Shown here: piece by piece, positions 23,601 through 33,583 of the stretch
Numbering within the stretch: the stretch's first letter is position 1
Layout of the letters: each line of letters starts with the position of its first letter
DNA from: Metarhizium brunneum
Lineage: Eukaryota > Ascomycota > Sordariomycetes > Hypocreales > Clavicipitaceae
DNA length: 64,000 nt
Direction of reading: 5' to 3'
NCBI RefSeq assembly: GCF_013426205.1
Contig: NC_089427.1
Span: forward strand, 1,984,001 to 2,048,000
Translations under genes and position numbers: made by a program
Notes under the pieces: generated by a model
What the model was told of the DNA's origin: nothing
The model's database searches: none
Seen by the model: only the letters and a program-made list of their open reading frames with translations

Positions 23601-24444
23601 AATTACGTCTGGGAACATTCAACCAGCCGCCGTGGACGACGAGTATGGACGGACACCACCGGGTTCAGCGGGAAGCGACACTAGTAGCGTCTTTGGTCGA
23701 AAGCTGGCCGACCCGGCACCCCTCATTTCATCATCCAACTCGGGAGGGCGCCTGACCAAGACGGGCCTGAAAGTCTCCTCCCCATCTTCAGACGATGGAT
23801 CCTTGGGATCATCTCCCGTCTACGACGAACAAAAATACACCTTCAAGTTTGTCCTCGGGTGGCAGCAAGCTCCTACTCCCGCTCGTGATCGCGTCCTGAC
23901 GAGACCTCGCCTGCCCATCTCAACACAGGCGCGCATCAGCGCGAAGAATCACAACGTTCTCCCGTCCCTGCCTCCTCTTCCGCCTCTTTCGCGGGCCGAT
24001 GTCACAGCCCAATCACGTCCGGAGACGCCCAAACAGGATCGCGCACCAAAGGAAGGCGACCTGACATCTCTCAACGCCTCCGTTGAGGAGTGGCTCCGCA
24101 ACACGCCGACTGGCAGCTTGGGGCTTGGACCCGGCAGCCGACGAAGCAGTGGTAGCGTTGCCCGACGGGACGGCGGCACACCGGGCGAAACAACGACACG
24201 CAACAACAACTTGTCTACTATCAACACTGCCGGCGACAATAATAGAGAGCAGCTTACGAAACCAGTCAAGCCTACTGGAATCTATGCCAAGAATTCCGTG
24301 TACTGCGGTCGTGCCCTTGCAGAATGGGCTCAGGTGGTTTCTGAATGCAATATTTTTACCGAAAGACGCCAGGACGATGGTGTTGAGCTACTGGCCGATA
24401 TCGAAGTGCCTCACCTCGGGGTGGACGGATTCCGCCGCGGGTAA
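20614..24444 (+). CDS. DUF1765-family protein (1,276 aa)
   Basis: Large fungal protein of unknown function. Single coding exon. The start MGATAVMAPTLQLSQRPLS is chosen because the upstream in-frame ATG lies in a probable leader intron. The first ~350 residues are disordered, rich in Ser/Pro/Thr with a TTTATTTTTTRRT run from a CGA/ACG microsatellite. The ordered core follows: VRDPLWSAFKTLDVETRAFG, IILNKWWMSLLDMLHGQ, then a long helical region ending with the DUF1765 block (about residues 845-905) containing FNNWCPMVRAYYQRLICWR and LKTNWAHYLYLK. The tail is again disordered and Ser-rich, ending with the conserved YCGRALAEWAQVVSECN and PHLGVDGFRRG. No membrane segment. The family is fungal and uncharacterised to my knowledge; no function is claimed. 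Confidence 0.9.
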   Translation: MGATAVMAPTLQLSQRPLSASELLGPTDVLSGSSLHHRSVSVATGSTCRNTGTDDLKVPELDLVAFDLPSFNTDFKLDTLVFANDREPTPVAQPKLSPQPEVVEATTSEAKLPRQASIARSKRNLLIDRPRSWLMPTSKFAKELPNTSDGGGRLESSVSLQKPIAGTTSTTATTTTTTRRTSPPSPLSGSSEGFANFARRSWISRSPRPSSPKHAFEQSVAEQVQPGREGLARTSTVKASKPPARLQIITNSGETTEQAKQQPEKLRATAKPFTRATSYFFKIKGRHQNAYLGRDGAESDHSCGSSATSLNRTSNSIRTSASPSICSDGNTNTPITDESCNEMTPKVRDPLWSAFKTLDVETRAFGSKQTSHRVAQIHSVLLPFLKRTRDNPSAKTIALEDVERRAIILNKWWMSLLDMLHGQLQQPIPGVDRPVLLEAATMLMMRPEWRRATTYMQPLAERSPSERVRSRSWTNASKSTTDGSVHSDMFAESAEHNVRTMFVANLVKQMAYVVDKMSLRHAPLSLVNFSGKTCAYAFFFAPGVADVLLRLWGLTPELIKRAGTEFGLPRRDVGESDDITALFPPKLGPLSWTSPRAMWDALKKIPKMPLLVARIPWTGPWVGRWKGRDTDLFFIFFKYFHVLSDQFIPPGLPLTEKARSPAFALVHAQLLSIVDSTIHRQTGIEPVAYAPLIDSVNGADSALPMPLPPPSNAIRVMGENRLVILLKDCLFDDGPEVAGAKHTFAESFAATLKAAASKTSLYDNSACFTLCDFLEEILMVYHDFETTAAAPASYIDWPFWIEVCKRMSSSMNTMSEVRMLSFVFTVWDAMARDSRMKAAVCLEWLLAEESFNAYFNNWCPMVRAYYQRLICWRMCRYTGGSDEMDMNIYLAAAARLKTNWAHYLYLKQTAEETGKIAPSTAPMSPAMGKKFMIIRQEATSPNPGLFMGFDTFARTTATSSKSNHQLLLGIDSPDTGVLGRSDNGKKRWSLLGKVLAITSGNIQPAAVDDEYGRTPPGSAGSDTSSVFGRKLADPAPLISSSNSGGRLTKTGLKVSSPSSDDGSLGSSPVYDEQKYTFKFVLGWQQAPTPARDRVLTRPRLPISTQARISAKNHNVLPSLPPLPPLSRADVTAQSRPETPKQDRAPKEGDLTSLNASVEEWLRNTPTGSLGLGPGSRRSSGSVARRDGGTPGETTTRNNNLSTINTAGDNNREQLTKPVKPTGIYAKNSVYCGRALAEWAQVVSECNIFTERRQDDGVELLADIEVPHLGVDGFRRG

Positions 24445-25472
24445 ACAAACAAAACAAGTCGCCATCTAGGTGACGGTGGTTACGGATGTTGATGGGGCAG
24501 GGAAAACTCGCCCTTTCTTGTACTCATTATGCCTGTTGTGAATGAACAGCATACAGTCTACAGGATTGATTACAAAAAGTTTCTTTTTAAATTTTCCATT
24601 TGGTCATATATCGGGGCGTTCCGGACGATTGGGGGTTTTTACACCAGCCGAGACTGGTTTTGGATGTTATTCTATTCGACTATATCGATTGCTTTCTGGC
24701 ACTCATCATCTTGGCATGTTCTGATTGAGCTTGGCTCTGCATTCTGTTTGTTTTTATTATTTGATTTGTTTTGCGTGCCTTGGCACAAGAAGCACACACA
24801 GCACAGCGCATATATTACCCAAATGGGCTTGGACTAGATACCCAGAATGAACGCAATGGATGATTTGACATGCAGTGCATTGGCGATGCTGCCCCCTGGC
24901 ATGTGATGTTTCTTTATAAGTAGGTCGATGGACCGTGATGTGTACAGTAGGTGTAGTAATCTGGCGACATCAGTACGAAACAGTTGGCCACATGGCACCG
25001 GCCATGGCGTCATGACATCCAGCTATCTAACCCGCACTGCGCTGCGAGACATCCATATCACGTCTAAAAGCAACAATTCCGACTCAACAAGTTGGGCGCG
25101 ATCTCGAATATGAACCGTCTCAATGTCACTGTGCGCGACAACAGTCCAACCTAAACTTCCTAATTCGGCCGCCTCTTCCATTCTGAGTGGCCAGCCGTGC
25201 CAGTCCCACAGTCCCCAGGCCGACCGGCCCCTCAGCTATCACCCACCCCGCTTTACACCTGACTAACGAGAATGTTGTCTGACAGTCAGCCGCCATTTGT
25301 GTTCACGCCCTCTCCAGGACATGCTCTTGGGCCTCTTGTTTTTTTATTTGGTCATTCTAGCCTCTGTCTCTCCTAGATTCACATCCTTCAACGCCTGTTG
25401 ACTCAAGTCGGCCCCTTTGTTTTCCGACTGCCCACATCCGTCCCCCCTGTTGTATGTACACCGAGAAACGCG
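24445..25472. other. Intergenic 1 kb
   Basis: 3' flank of the DUF1765 gene and 5' flank of the GFA-fold gene. The A+T-leaning frame at 24529-24837 encodes an aromatic-rich hydrophobic string typical of a translated 3' UTR rather than a gene. A TGACTAACG near 25260 could be part of a leader intron. Nothing else is supported. Confidence 0.55.
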
Positions 25473-26213
25473 ATGCCTCACTATTCAGAAAAGAATCTAT
25501 TCCCCATGCAAGGCGGCTGCCCATGCGGCCACGTTCGCTACCAAGTCAAGCAGGCGCCGCTGCTCGTGCACTGCTGCCATTGCACCTCTTGCCAGCGTGA
25601 GCTCGGCACCGCCTTTGCCGTCAACGCCATCGTCGAGTCGGACCGGCTGGAGCTCCTCCCGTCTGCGCAGCCTGCTGTCCCCGGATCCAAGGGCGCGCTG
25701 GGGGGCGCTGCATTGACCGGCTTCAACGCGACGTTTGCACGGCTGACTTTGTCTGATGCCACTTGCGGGCCCGTCGGGGCAAAGACTGAGGACGCCGAGC
25801 TCCAGGCCACTGCAAAGGCGGACGCGGACGCAAACGCCTCCAGGGACAGGGACAGGGAAACCGGCACGGTCGAGCTAGTTACTCTCCCGACTGAGTCGAC
25901 TGTTGGGTTGACGGTTGCGCAGTGTTGCGTCTGCCACTCTGGCCTTTGGGCTCACTATGCTGATGGGGGTCCTTACACGACGTATCTTCGGGTTGGGACC
26001 CTCGATGCCGCGCATGAGATTGATCCCGATGTTCACATTTTCACGCGCTCCAAGAGGGATTTTGTGGGGTTGGTGGATGGAAAGCCTCGGTTTGAGGCGT
26101 ATTACAAGACGAGGGAGGACTTTATCCGTGACGACTGCAAGGGCCGGTATGCTGCGCTGGAAGAGAAGACGGGTGCGTACATGGCGGAGTTGAGGGCCTC
26201 ATTGGGCGAGTAG
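25473..26213 (+). CDS. GFA/CENP-V-fold zinc-binding protein (246 aa)
   Basis: Member of the GFA superfamily (glutathione-dependent formaldehyde-activating-like, CENP-V fold), a zinc-binding beta fold of mostly unknown substrate in fungi. Start chosen at MPHYSEKNLFPMQGG; an upstream in-frame ATG (25398) would add 25 residues not expected in the family. Zinc ligands are visible: GGCPCGHVRYQV (Cys16, Cys18), CCHCTSCQRELG (Cys34-Cys40) and the distal QCCVCHSGLW (about Cys151-154). Between the proximal and distal ligands an Ala/Asp-rich insert (about residues 85-130, including KADADANASRDRDRETG) is longer than the bacterial version. The C-terminal half carries LRVGTLDAAHEIDPDVHIFT and a KPRFEAYY segment as in other fungal members. 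Single exon, no signal peptide. Specific formaldehyde activation should not be assumed. Confidence 0.88.
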   Translation: MPHYSEKNLFPMQGGCPCGHVRYQVKQAPLLVHCCHCTSCQRELGTAFAVNAIVESDRLELLPSAQPAVPGSKGALGGAALTGFNATFARLTLSDATCGPVGAKTEDAELQATAKADADANASRDRDRETGTVELVTLPTESTVGLTVAQCCVCHSGLWAHYADGGPYTTYLRVGTLDAAHEIDPDVHIFTRSKRDFVGLVDGKPRFEAYYKTREDFIRDDCKGRYAALEEKTGAYMAELRASLGE

Positions 26214-27995
26214 CGTTGGCTTGGGGGTATGATTTGGCTGTGAATCCGTACGTTTTGTGAGATTTGCTTGTGTACTGGGGGACTTGAGTATGTGATGTGT
26301 TTATATTATAGTGTCATCATTGTTGTAGCCTTGTGTCCCGCTTCGTCTCCACGAGCTCCCTTTAGAAGATGAGAGTTTTAAGGCACGTCGCGTTTAGTGG
26401 CGCCACTCGAACGACGCGAGATTGTATTAGTTGAATGAGAAACGGTGGTTGGATAGAGGTATTATTACGTGTATACTACACAAACCAGTGACTGGATGAG
26501 TTTGCGGCAACCGACTCCGTCTGGCTTTTGGTGCTGTCGTCCCCAGAAGCACAGACATGACATGCGAGTTGCATGGTTGCAAACATGTCATTTTATTTAT
26601 GCATGCTGTGGTTATTACCGTGATTTATGTGACCAGTCGCTCTCGCCTCACGCGTGGAGATTTAGCTGGCATAACCGGGGAGCACTACATCATTTTCTGG
26701 GTCAACACCTCCATTTGCACCACCAGATATGATGTTTCAGTTCGATTAAAGGGTACGCTGGCTGGGGTTGAGTGCTTTGAGTAGGCTGGTTTGCATGAGA
26801 GCGCCAAGCATTATCACTGCCGCGTACTTAAGTAGGCTGTTGTGGTGGTCATGGCGATGTGTTTGCTGTTGTGGACATAGGTCGACTTGTATACCTTGGT
26901 AGGACAACGATTGATAAAAGAGGAAAAAAGACTCTAGATGCTTATAATATTCGTTTTGATTCTTCTCCATCTTGTCCTGACAAACTTGAGGAAGAAGCGA
27001 CTGGAAACAAGTGCCACCTCACACCATGACGCCCAGTCGGATTCCAAGGTCAACGTCATGTTTGGTACATGTGAATGAGTAACCACCATGGACATTATGG
27101 AGGTATAGAAATTTGATATTTATTGACAAGAAATAGGAATGAAGCATCTGTTTTAGTAGCTTGGAGGCTGGGACATATAACGCCGATTGGGCCCAGCCGT
27201 ATTGTGGCCTTCAAGCAAGATGACGACTCTGCATGCCTGGCTAACAACCCCGAATGAGCTGGCAGTAGCTTCCTTGGACGAGGTAAGCGTGATAGTATGA
27301 GCCTGCCGGCGCAAAACTCGAATCAAGCAGCTCAAACAGACTCTTGGTGAGATGCTACAGCGAATGCGAGAGGCGATTTGCCCTTGAATGTAAAGAAAGG
27401 ATGACAATGGCTTGACGCGAGTCTGGCAAAGCACCATTGAAAGGGGAAATTGCTGCCTGGCGCTCAATACATGCACGGCACTCTTGCGGGGCCCTGCACT
27501 GGCGAAGCAATTGGCGCTGTTCTGACGACAGCCGCTCAAGGGCCGAGGGTGGACGATGGATGATGGCTGGGGGCTGTCAACGGTTGGACCAGGCTGTATT
27601 TAACCAGTGTTCAGCCAAGTGGGCACCTGACTAAAAGCTGTTGTGGCTTCAATGTTGGTACTTAGTACTTTTAGCGTAAAGTACCCGACTGTCATGGCGC
27701 GATGCCGTAAGATCAATTGATGCTGCCTGGTCTGGTGGTATATAGTGCTGGTACTTAGATACAGTGGGTGTACCTGGTGATGGGGCCAGTCCGCAGTGCC
27801 ATGCAGTGTACTCCGTACCGGACCCCTCCAAACAGCATCTCCAGTCTGCGTTGGACATCGAATGCACTTTCCGTTTGCCTCATGCCTCTCCACCAGCAGG
27901 GTCATCGACATTGACATTGAGGGTCGCGGTTATTTCAATTTGCACAGCGACAAAACCACCAAAAGGCTAACCGAGCTCTGCCGGGCGCCGCCACT
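26214..27995. other. Intergenic 1.8 kb
   Basis: 3' flank of the GFA-fold gene and 5' flank of the Zn2Cys6 gene. A minus-strand frame (27539-27153, 128 codons, ending EGHNTAGPNRRYMSQPPSY) is open but has no motif or promoter signals and is not called. A GTACTCCGTAC motif lies at 27808-27818, about 180 bp upstream of the regulator start. Confidence 0.5.
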
Positions 27996-29807
27996 ATGCC
28001 CAACACTGGAAGGCCCAGCCAGGACTGTCACCTGTGTCGTCAAAGACGTGTCAAGGTTAGTTGGTGGTGGTGACATCAGCCCTGCTTGACGCAGACCGCC
28101 TCAAACGCAGCACCATCCATCAACACCACGCGGACGGCCTACAATACAGCCGCTAACCCTCTCTTACAGTGCGATCTCGGACGACCCGGCTGCCAGCGGT
28201 GCGTCAAATACCGCGTGGAATGTCCAGGATACAGAGATCAACACGACCTGGTCTTTCGCAATGCCAACCCATCGACTGTCAAGAAGCGCAGGAAACGAGC
28301 GACGGCCAAGGAAGGAGATCAAGATGATTCTAAAAGCCCCTCACCGGCTGGCACCAGATCGAGCACGCCGGCTTCCCTTGTTAGCAACGGGGAAGCTACC
28401 TTCACCTTCGATTCAAAAACAGAACTGCTTCCATTGCCGGGCGATACCGTCTCGACACCACTGACGACAATTTCGCGGCCCTTGACAGAGCACTGGACAA
28501 ATCATTCCGTCCCAATCATTCTCAACGTATATTCGACGCTCGACTTCCTCCACAACATTTACCGAATCAATCCTCGGAACGGGCCGTTGGTCTGGGCTGC
28601 CCATCTCTTCACCCGAACCTACGTGACAAACATTCGGTACCCGGTTTCGGTATACAAGGAGTCAGAAGTGGAAAACCAACGCGAGCTGGGCACGTACTTG
28701 GGAAAGACTCTGAGCGCCGTCAACACAGCACTTAAGGAACCTGATGGTGCGTTTCGAGACGACGTGCTTGCCACAGTCTGTATCCTGGCAAATTATGAGG
28801 TTGGTGGGCAAAGACTATTGACAATGGACGAGGACATTGTGCTGACTACAGATGCAGCTGCTGGTTGGCTCACTAGGTCGCATGGAGCTACTGAGCCCCT
28901 GGCATCTACATACAAGAGGGCTTTACAGTATACTCAAGACGAGAGGTACCGAACAACTTTTGACGGCGGAGGGGAGGACTGCGTTTTGGCCGTGTTATAA
29001 CATGGTGGTAAGTCTGGCCATGGTACCCTGACTGCATTGGAATCTCACAAAACACAGCAAATCCAAGCCCTGGTCAGCAACATGGAATGCCCGCCAGAGT
29101 CAGGCGAATGGCTGGGCATCATACGAAACAACCTTTACGACGGCGAAGGTTTTACATTACACATATCAGTCTTCATCACGAAATGCACACACGTTCAAGC
29201 TACCATCCTCGATTTGCTTCTTCGTCGCGATTTCGCAGCCGCAGAAGAGCAGTACGAGTCACTTGTAGCACAGTTGGCCGAGGCCGAAAAGCACGTCAAC
29301 AATTACGTCAGGACGGCGACCGACAGTACCCACGACTTGGACGTCTATATGCGCAATCTTTACTACTCGGCTATCATCAAGGGCTACAGCTATCTCCTGA
29401 TGTTGGCCAACTTCCTGACGCACTACGCACCTTGCAGGATAACACTGCATCAGCTTCGAGCACAGCGCACTCACTGCCTTCAAATGGTTCGAGCGGCCGG
29501 GCAATTTATAGTCGATAGTGTTCCATATTCACTAGGCCCTCTGGCGGCCGGCAAGGACAAGTCGCCAAAGGTGTTATTTGACGCCCTGAAGATGGTTTGG
29601 CCACTCACAGCTGTTTATATTGTCGGGGCTACCCTTGCAGAACAAAAGAGCGAGGCTGAAGCTGCGCTACTTTTCATTGGAAGAGAAGTTGGAGTCAGAC
29701 AAGCGCTCAATACGTACCCGGGGAAGCTACTGCTTCCGCTTGAGGCCCGCCATCCGCTTGGATTGGCTCCCGACGACGATCCTACACCGCCCTTTACAGA
29801 CAGATAG
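27996..29807 (+). pseudogene. Zn2Cys6 transcription factor with a one-base frameshift
   Basis: Fungal-specific binuclear zinc-cluster regulator. Exon 1 (27996-28055) encodes MPNTGRPSQDCHLCRQRRVK; a 114-nt intron (28056-28169) splits the zinc cluster before CDLGRPGCQRCVKYRVECPG, giving the six cysteines in standard spacing. Exon 2 (28170-29007) continues into the regulatory middle domain. Near 28971-28974 the frame breaks: read as it stands it hits TAA at 28998, but skipping one G of the GGGG run gives RTAFWPCYNMV, the expected family sequence, which joins across intron 29008-29057 to QIQALVSN. Exon 3 (29058-29807) then stays open to the stop. So either the copy is inactivated, or the base is a sequencing/assembly slip in a G run. 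Target genes are unknown; no metabolic cluster is adjacent. Apart from the slip, full-length product would be about 550 aa. Confidence 0.8.
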
Positions 29808-30016
29808 CCTGGGACATGGTCTCGACCGGAGGAAACGGCGATGCATAATTTCGTGTGTGGTGTTTCCATGTCGAATGGGTAGCCCAGGCGTCTCTATTGC
29901 AGTGTGTGTGCTCCAGCAAATAACACTTCACAACTTACGACACGCCTCGGTAGCTGGAACGAATATTGTTCAAGTGCGGCGTTGGCGAGGCATGACGATT
30001 TATTATACCAGCCTGC

Positions 30017-30043
30017 TTTTTTTTTTTTTTTTTTTTTTTTTTT
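30017..30043. repeat. 27-nt T homopolymer
   Basis: Twenty-seven consecutive T in intergenic DNA downstream of the Zn2Cys6 gene. Confidence 0.95.
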
Positions 30044-31735
30044 AGATATAGCCATGACTGTAATTTTGAAGCAGGAAGAAGGAAGGGTCTTGGGAGAGTC
30101 AGGACTTGAAAGTGTTTCTCGTATAAATAACGGACGCTGTCGCATTTGATGCAGGACAGGGTCAGGCAAGGAATCAGCAAAGGAATATGGGACTACATCT
30201 AGTATCCTTGCGGACCCAACCCATCGTATCTTGCCTACGATACATGCTTGTCGATTTCGTGGAACTCGTGAAGTGTAAGTTTTATGACCTGACCTGTCTA
30301 AAATCGCTCGGCAGTTGCATAGATACTAACGGAGGGAGCGAAGCGTCATTAGAGTCTTGTCTCAATCGCGCTCTCAAAGCCCAGAAACCAATTCCACTTT
30401 GTCAAGCGAGAACTTTCACTTCCCGTCGGTCTGTCTCGCCTCAAATCCATGGGCTTATTGGCGCTGCAAATGAACTCGGGGCACGGGCCAAACTCCGCAA
30501 GAAACATCGCTCGACTGACATGTCCGGCTTGTTCAACCTCGAGGGAGGGAGCAGATCTGGCTTGTTGAAGGGCTGGGCAGGCTGGAGCCGTCCACTTCTT
30601 ACCCATCTTGGTGCTCATCATCACCACAAGTTGTGGCAAAGCCGATTTTCCGTTAGGGTCCTGCCAAGCGTGGAGACCACTCCATACCGGATTGATTTCA
30701 GGATATGGATTTCTAAATGGCAGACTTCAGTTTGCTATTGGGGAGTGGAGGAGAAGAGGAGATTGACGTAACGACTTGAACTAACAAAGGTTGGCGCGGC
30801 AGGAGTTGGATACTGTCTTGCCTCTGTACCGGCTAACGCGGTCAGATGGACATGTCGGACTGATGTCATTCAGTAATACTAATGCCATGCTCTCTAGGCC
30901 ATTTCAACATGGGATTTACATGACAGTGCGACCTGGTTGTTTTGCCGACGTCGTGGCGCTTACTGCATTACGCTAAAGAAAGCAAAAGACGGCTGTGGAG
31001 ATGCAGAACGATGGACACCAGGCTCAAGCAATGGGTCTATGGACTGGAAGGACAAGGGCCGACTGGCGACACACGAGAGCAAAAAACAATGCCGTACTAC
31101 TCCGTACAATAGTCCAGCTACACAGAACCGTGCCGCCACCTTCACCAGGATCTAGTCTTGGCCGTGCTGACAAGCGTCTTGGTGGAAGGCCCAAGGCGAC
31201 GCTGCGAACACGAGGTTTCTCGACAGCTTGCCCCATTTCTTCCCAGGCGGGAATTTAGAATTTTTCTGCTGGTCAAGACTTTGTCGATCGCATAGTACGT
31301 GTACCCGACTCTGGCCTCGTGGGCGTTCTGCGCACAAGCACGAGGAGGACCCTTCGCGCCAAGCCTCACAAAAACCCGCGTCTCGTATCCGCCTTTGAAA
31401 CGCATGCACAATGGGCTTTCCCTCCCAGGCTAGGGTCCCCGGTCCTCGCCCGAGTGAGGTCATTGTGCAAGAGCTTGGATCCAGAGAGAGACATCTGAAG
31501 TCGCAACCAACATCAACGATCTAATTGCTAGTCGATGCCACATAGCAATTGAACGTTGCAATCGGTCCAACTGCAGAGTTATCCTCCGAGCACTTTTCCA
31601 GGATGGGTAGCGACTCGCGAACCTTGGAGAGTGGATACGCAGATCAAGTTGTTTGATTCCCATTCCTCTTATCCCTCCTAGTTGGGAAATCGAAAATGAT
31701 CTACTACCGAGTGGTCCATATTATTGGACCGAACG

Positions 31736-31759
31736 GTGCCAGTGCCAGTGCCAGTGCCA
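31736..31759. repeat. Hexamer repeat GTGCCA x4
   Basis: Four perfect head-to-tail copies of GTGCCA in intergenic DNA. Confidence 0.85.
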
Positions 31760-32303
31760 GTGAGGAACAATGCTGAGCATTTTCGCCAATCTTCCGACTG
31801 GGATGCTCACGCCAATCCTCTTGGCCATCGCGCCGTTCCCTTACTAGTCCCTCCTCAATGGAGCAACTGGAGGGATGGGGGCATCCGACGGCATTACTAG
31901 TGGCCGAGGAACGAACATTGAAACCCCAGGCCCAGGGCTGGTGATGGCGTTGATGGGCGGCCCAGAGCTGAAATGGGTATTTATCTGTGACACCACCAGT
32001 TTTCTTCGCCGACGACGTGCTACCCTCTGTTAATTCTTTGTTTCGCCATATGTGCACGCTTTCTGTATCATCTGCTCTGGGGACTTTCCTTTTCACCCAT
32101 CCTTACTTTTCAACAATAACCTCTTTTGGTCTGTAGTGACGACTCCCCTCGGGCGCCGTTTTTGACATCTTCGCTTTTCCACCATCCTTGAATACGGGCA
32201 CGGCCGTCTGTCCAGCTTTGTTGGAACGGACCAAGTCTCCCTTGACTTTACAAAATCTTTGCAAAAGGATAGTCATTTCTGTCCATACAACACCTCAGCA
32301 TCA

Positions 32304-32591
32304 ATGGCTTCTTTCGCCTCTCCGGTCGCCACTGGCACCCATCTTCAAGTTCCCGGCGCCACCTCCTCAGTCCCCGTGCGACCCAAGTTCAACTCTCACC
32401 TCACTTCGGATCGTCTTCGTGAAGGTGCCGGGCTCTATCTACCGCGTCTTTTCCAAGCACCCAGCAGCAATATTCGCAAGGGACGCATCTCTGTCTTCAA
32501 AGAGACGGGCCTCGACGACTTGACTGCTTCCCAAGTTCCTGTTGCTGACAAATTCCTGGCTGTTGGCACTGCGGTTCGGGATCGCTCGTAA
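32304..32591 (+). CDS. Small hypothetical protein (95 aa)
   Basis: I do not recognise this protein. The start MASFASPVATGTHLQVPG has a good fungal context (ATCAATGGC) and follows a long C/T-rich leader typical of highly expressed fungal genes. An in-frame upstream ATG at 32259 would add 15 residues. The product is basic and soluble with RPKFNSHLTSDRLREG, LYLPRLFQAPSSNIRKGR and a tail VADKFLAVGTAVRDRS. No signal peptide or membrane helix. The composition and codon choice look like real coding sequence. It may be a lineage-restricted small protein. Confidence 0.6.
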   Translation: MASFASPVATGTHLQVPGATSSVPVRPKFNSHLTSDRLREGAGLYLPRLFQAPSSNIRKGRISVFKETGLDDLTASQVPVADKFLAVGTAVRDRS

Positions 32592-33583
32592 CACTCGGAC
32601 GATGTCGTTTTCCATTCTTTCAGCTGAGATGGTGTCACAGCGCCGCACCATTGATATTCTGCACAGAGGAAAATGAACGAGGAATGACTGGCCATTCACG
32701 TAGCTGCAGGGCGGCTTGTGAACTGGACTTCACCCTCGTTTCATATTTTCATTTGCTGTTTACATGCGAGCAAGCTTTACCAAAATACGGTCTTCATTTC
32801 GCTCTACTTTCAGGCATTTACAACTTTATGCATTGTTTGCTGCACACCATATACTACTACTATTACTACTTGCTTAATATTTAATATCAGGATAGAAGAT
32901 TTGCGATGGAATGAAATAATTGAAAGTGGAAGGGCAGTAGGCCGAGTACATACATATACCCTGTTTGCTTCGCAAACATCATTCGCTACGGCATTTGTAT
33001 TTTAGACGATCAAAAAAGAATCAACAGCATATCATCAGACTCATCCAGTTGTCGAGTTGCGTACCTTGGCATGCCGTCCTGGCTCTTCATGGCATCTGTT
33101 TCGGCATAGTGAACGGCATCATCCAGCGAAAACATACCGAGAGTACCTCGGCGAATTTATACTGTATACGCCATGCGAGACGAGCGAAACGGACGAACCA
33201 GTTGGCATTATCCACTATCCACACCAAAACTACCCAGGAAGCGAAGCTCAATGCCTCTGCTACATGCAGCACAGGCGAGCAAGCTAGTCAGTACTCAATT
33301 GCTTCATAGCCATCACTTTGTCCAAGCACTCAGACAGCACAATCAATGGCCAAAGCAAACTTGATTCATTATCATACAAAGCACACCTCTTGTGTAAAGA
33401 AAGCTTCAAAGATTATCATCCATCCATCTGCTGCAGTCCATCGACTAGACCATCACATTTCTCGTCCGTAAACGCCAGTTTACAAGTAGTACGATTTTGC
33501 TCTTGTGATTTTGCTCCTTCATGCCTCCCGCGGCGGCGGGACACCGGGCTGCCTTGAAAATTTTTATTCCCTCCTTGGGTATT
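32592..33583. other. Intergenic 1 kb between convergent genes
   Basis: Contains the 3' flanks of the 95-aa gene and of PCNA. The region 32830-32890 is A+T rich (TACTACTATTACTACTTGC). Short frames on both strands have no motifs. No gene seen. Confidence 0.55.

Larger units (their letters stand above)
29808..32303. other. Intergenic 2.5 kb
   Basis: No supported gene. A 27-nt T homopolymer (30017-30043), four tandem GTGCCA units (31736-31759) and a TACTCCGTACA motif (31097-31107) are the visible features. Frames such as 30187-30771 (plus) lack motifs and overlap open frames on the other strand. The last 250 bp are pyrimidine-rich and serve as the leader of the 95-aa gene. Confidence 0.5.

Noticed and set aside
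24529..24837. 102-codon aromatic-rich frame after the DUF1765 stop
   Set aside because: A+T-rich 3' flank giving Phe/Trp/Tyr-rich nonsense; no motif or splice support.
27153..27539. 128-codon minus-strand frame
   Set aside because: The tail looks natural but there is no domain, no start context and no support from splice sites; left as possible only.
30187..30771. 194-codon plus-strand frame
   Set aside because: No recognisable motif, erratic composition, and an open frame on the opposite strand; no promoter or splice signals.
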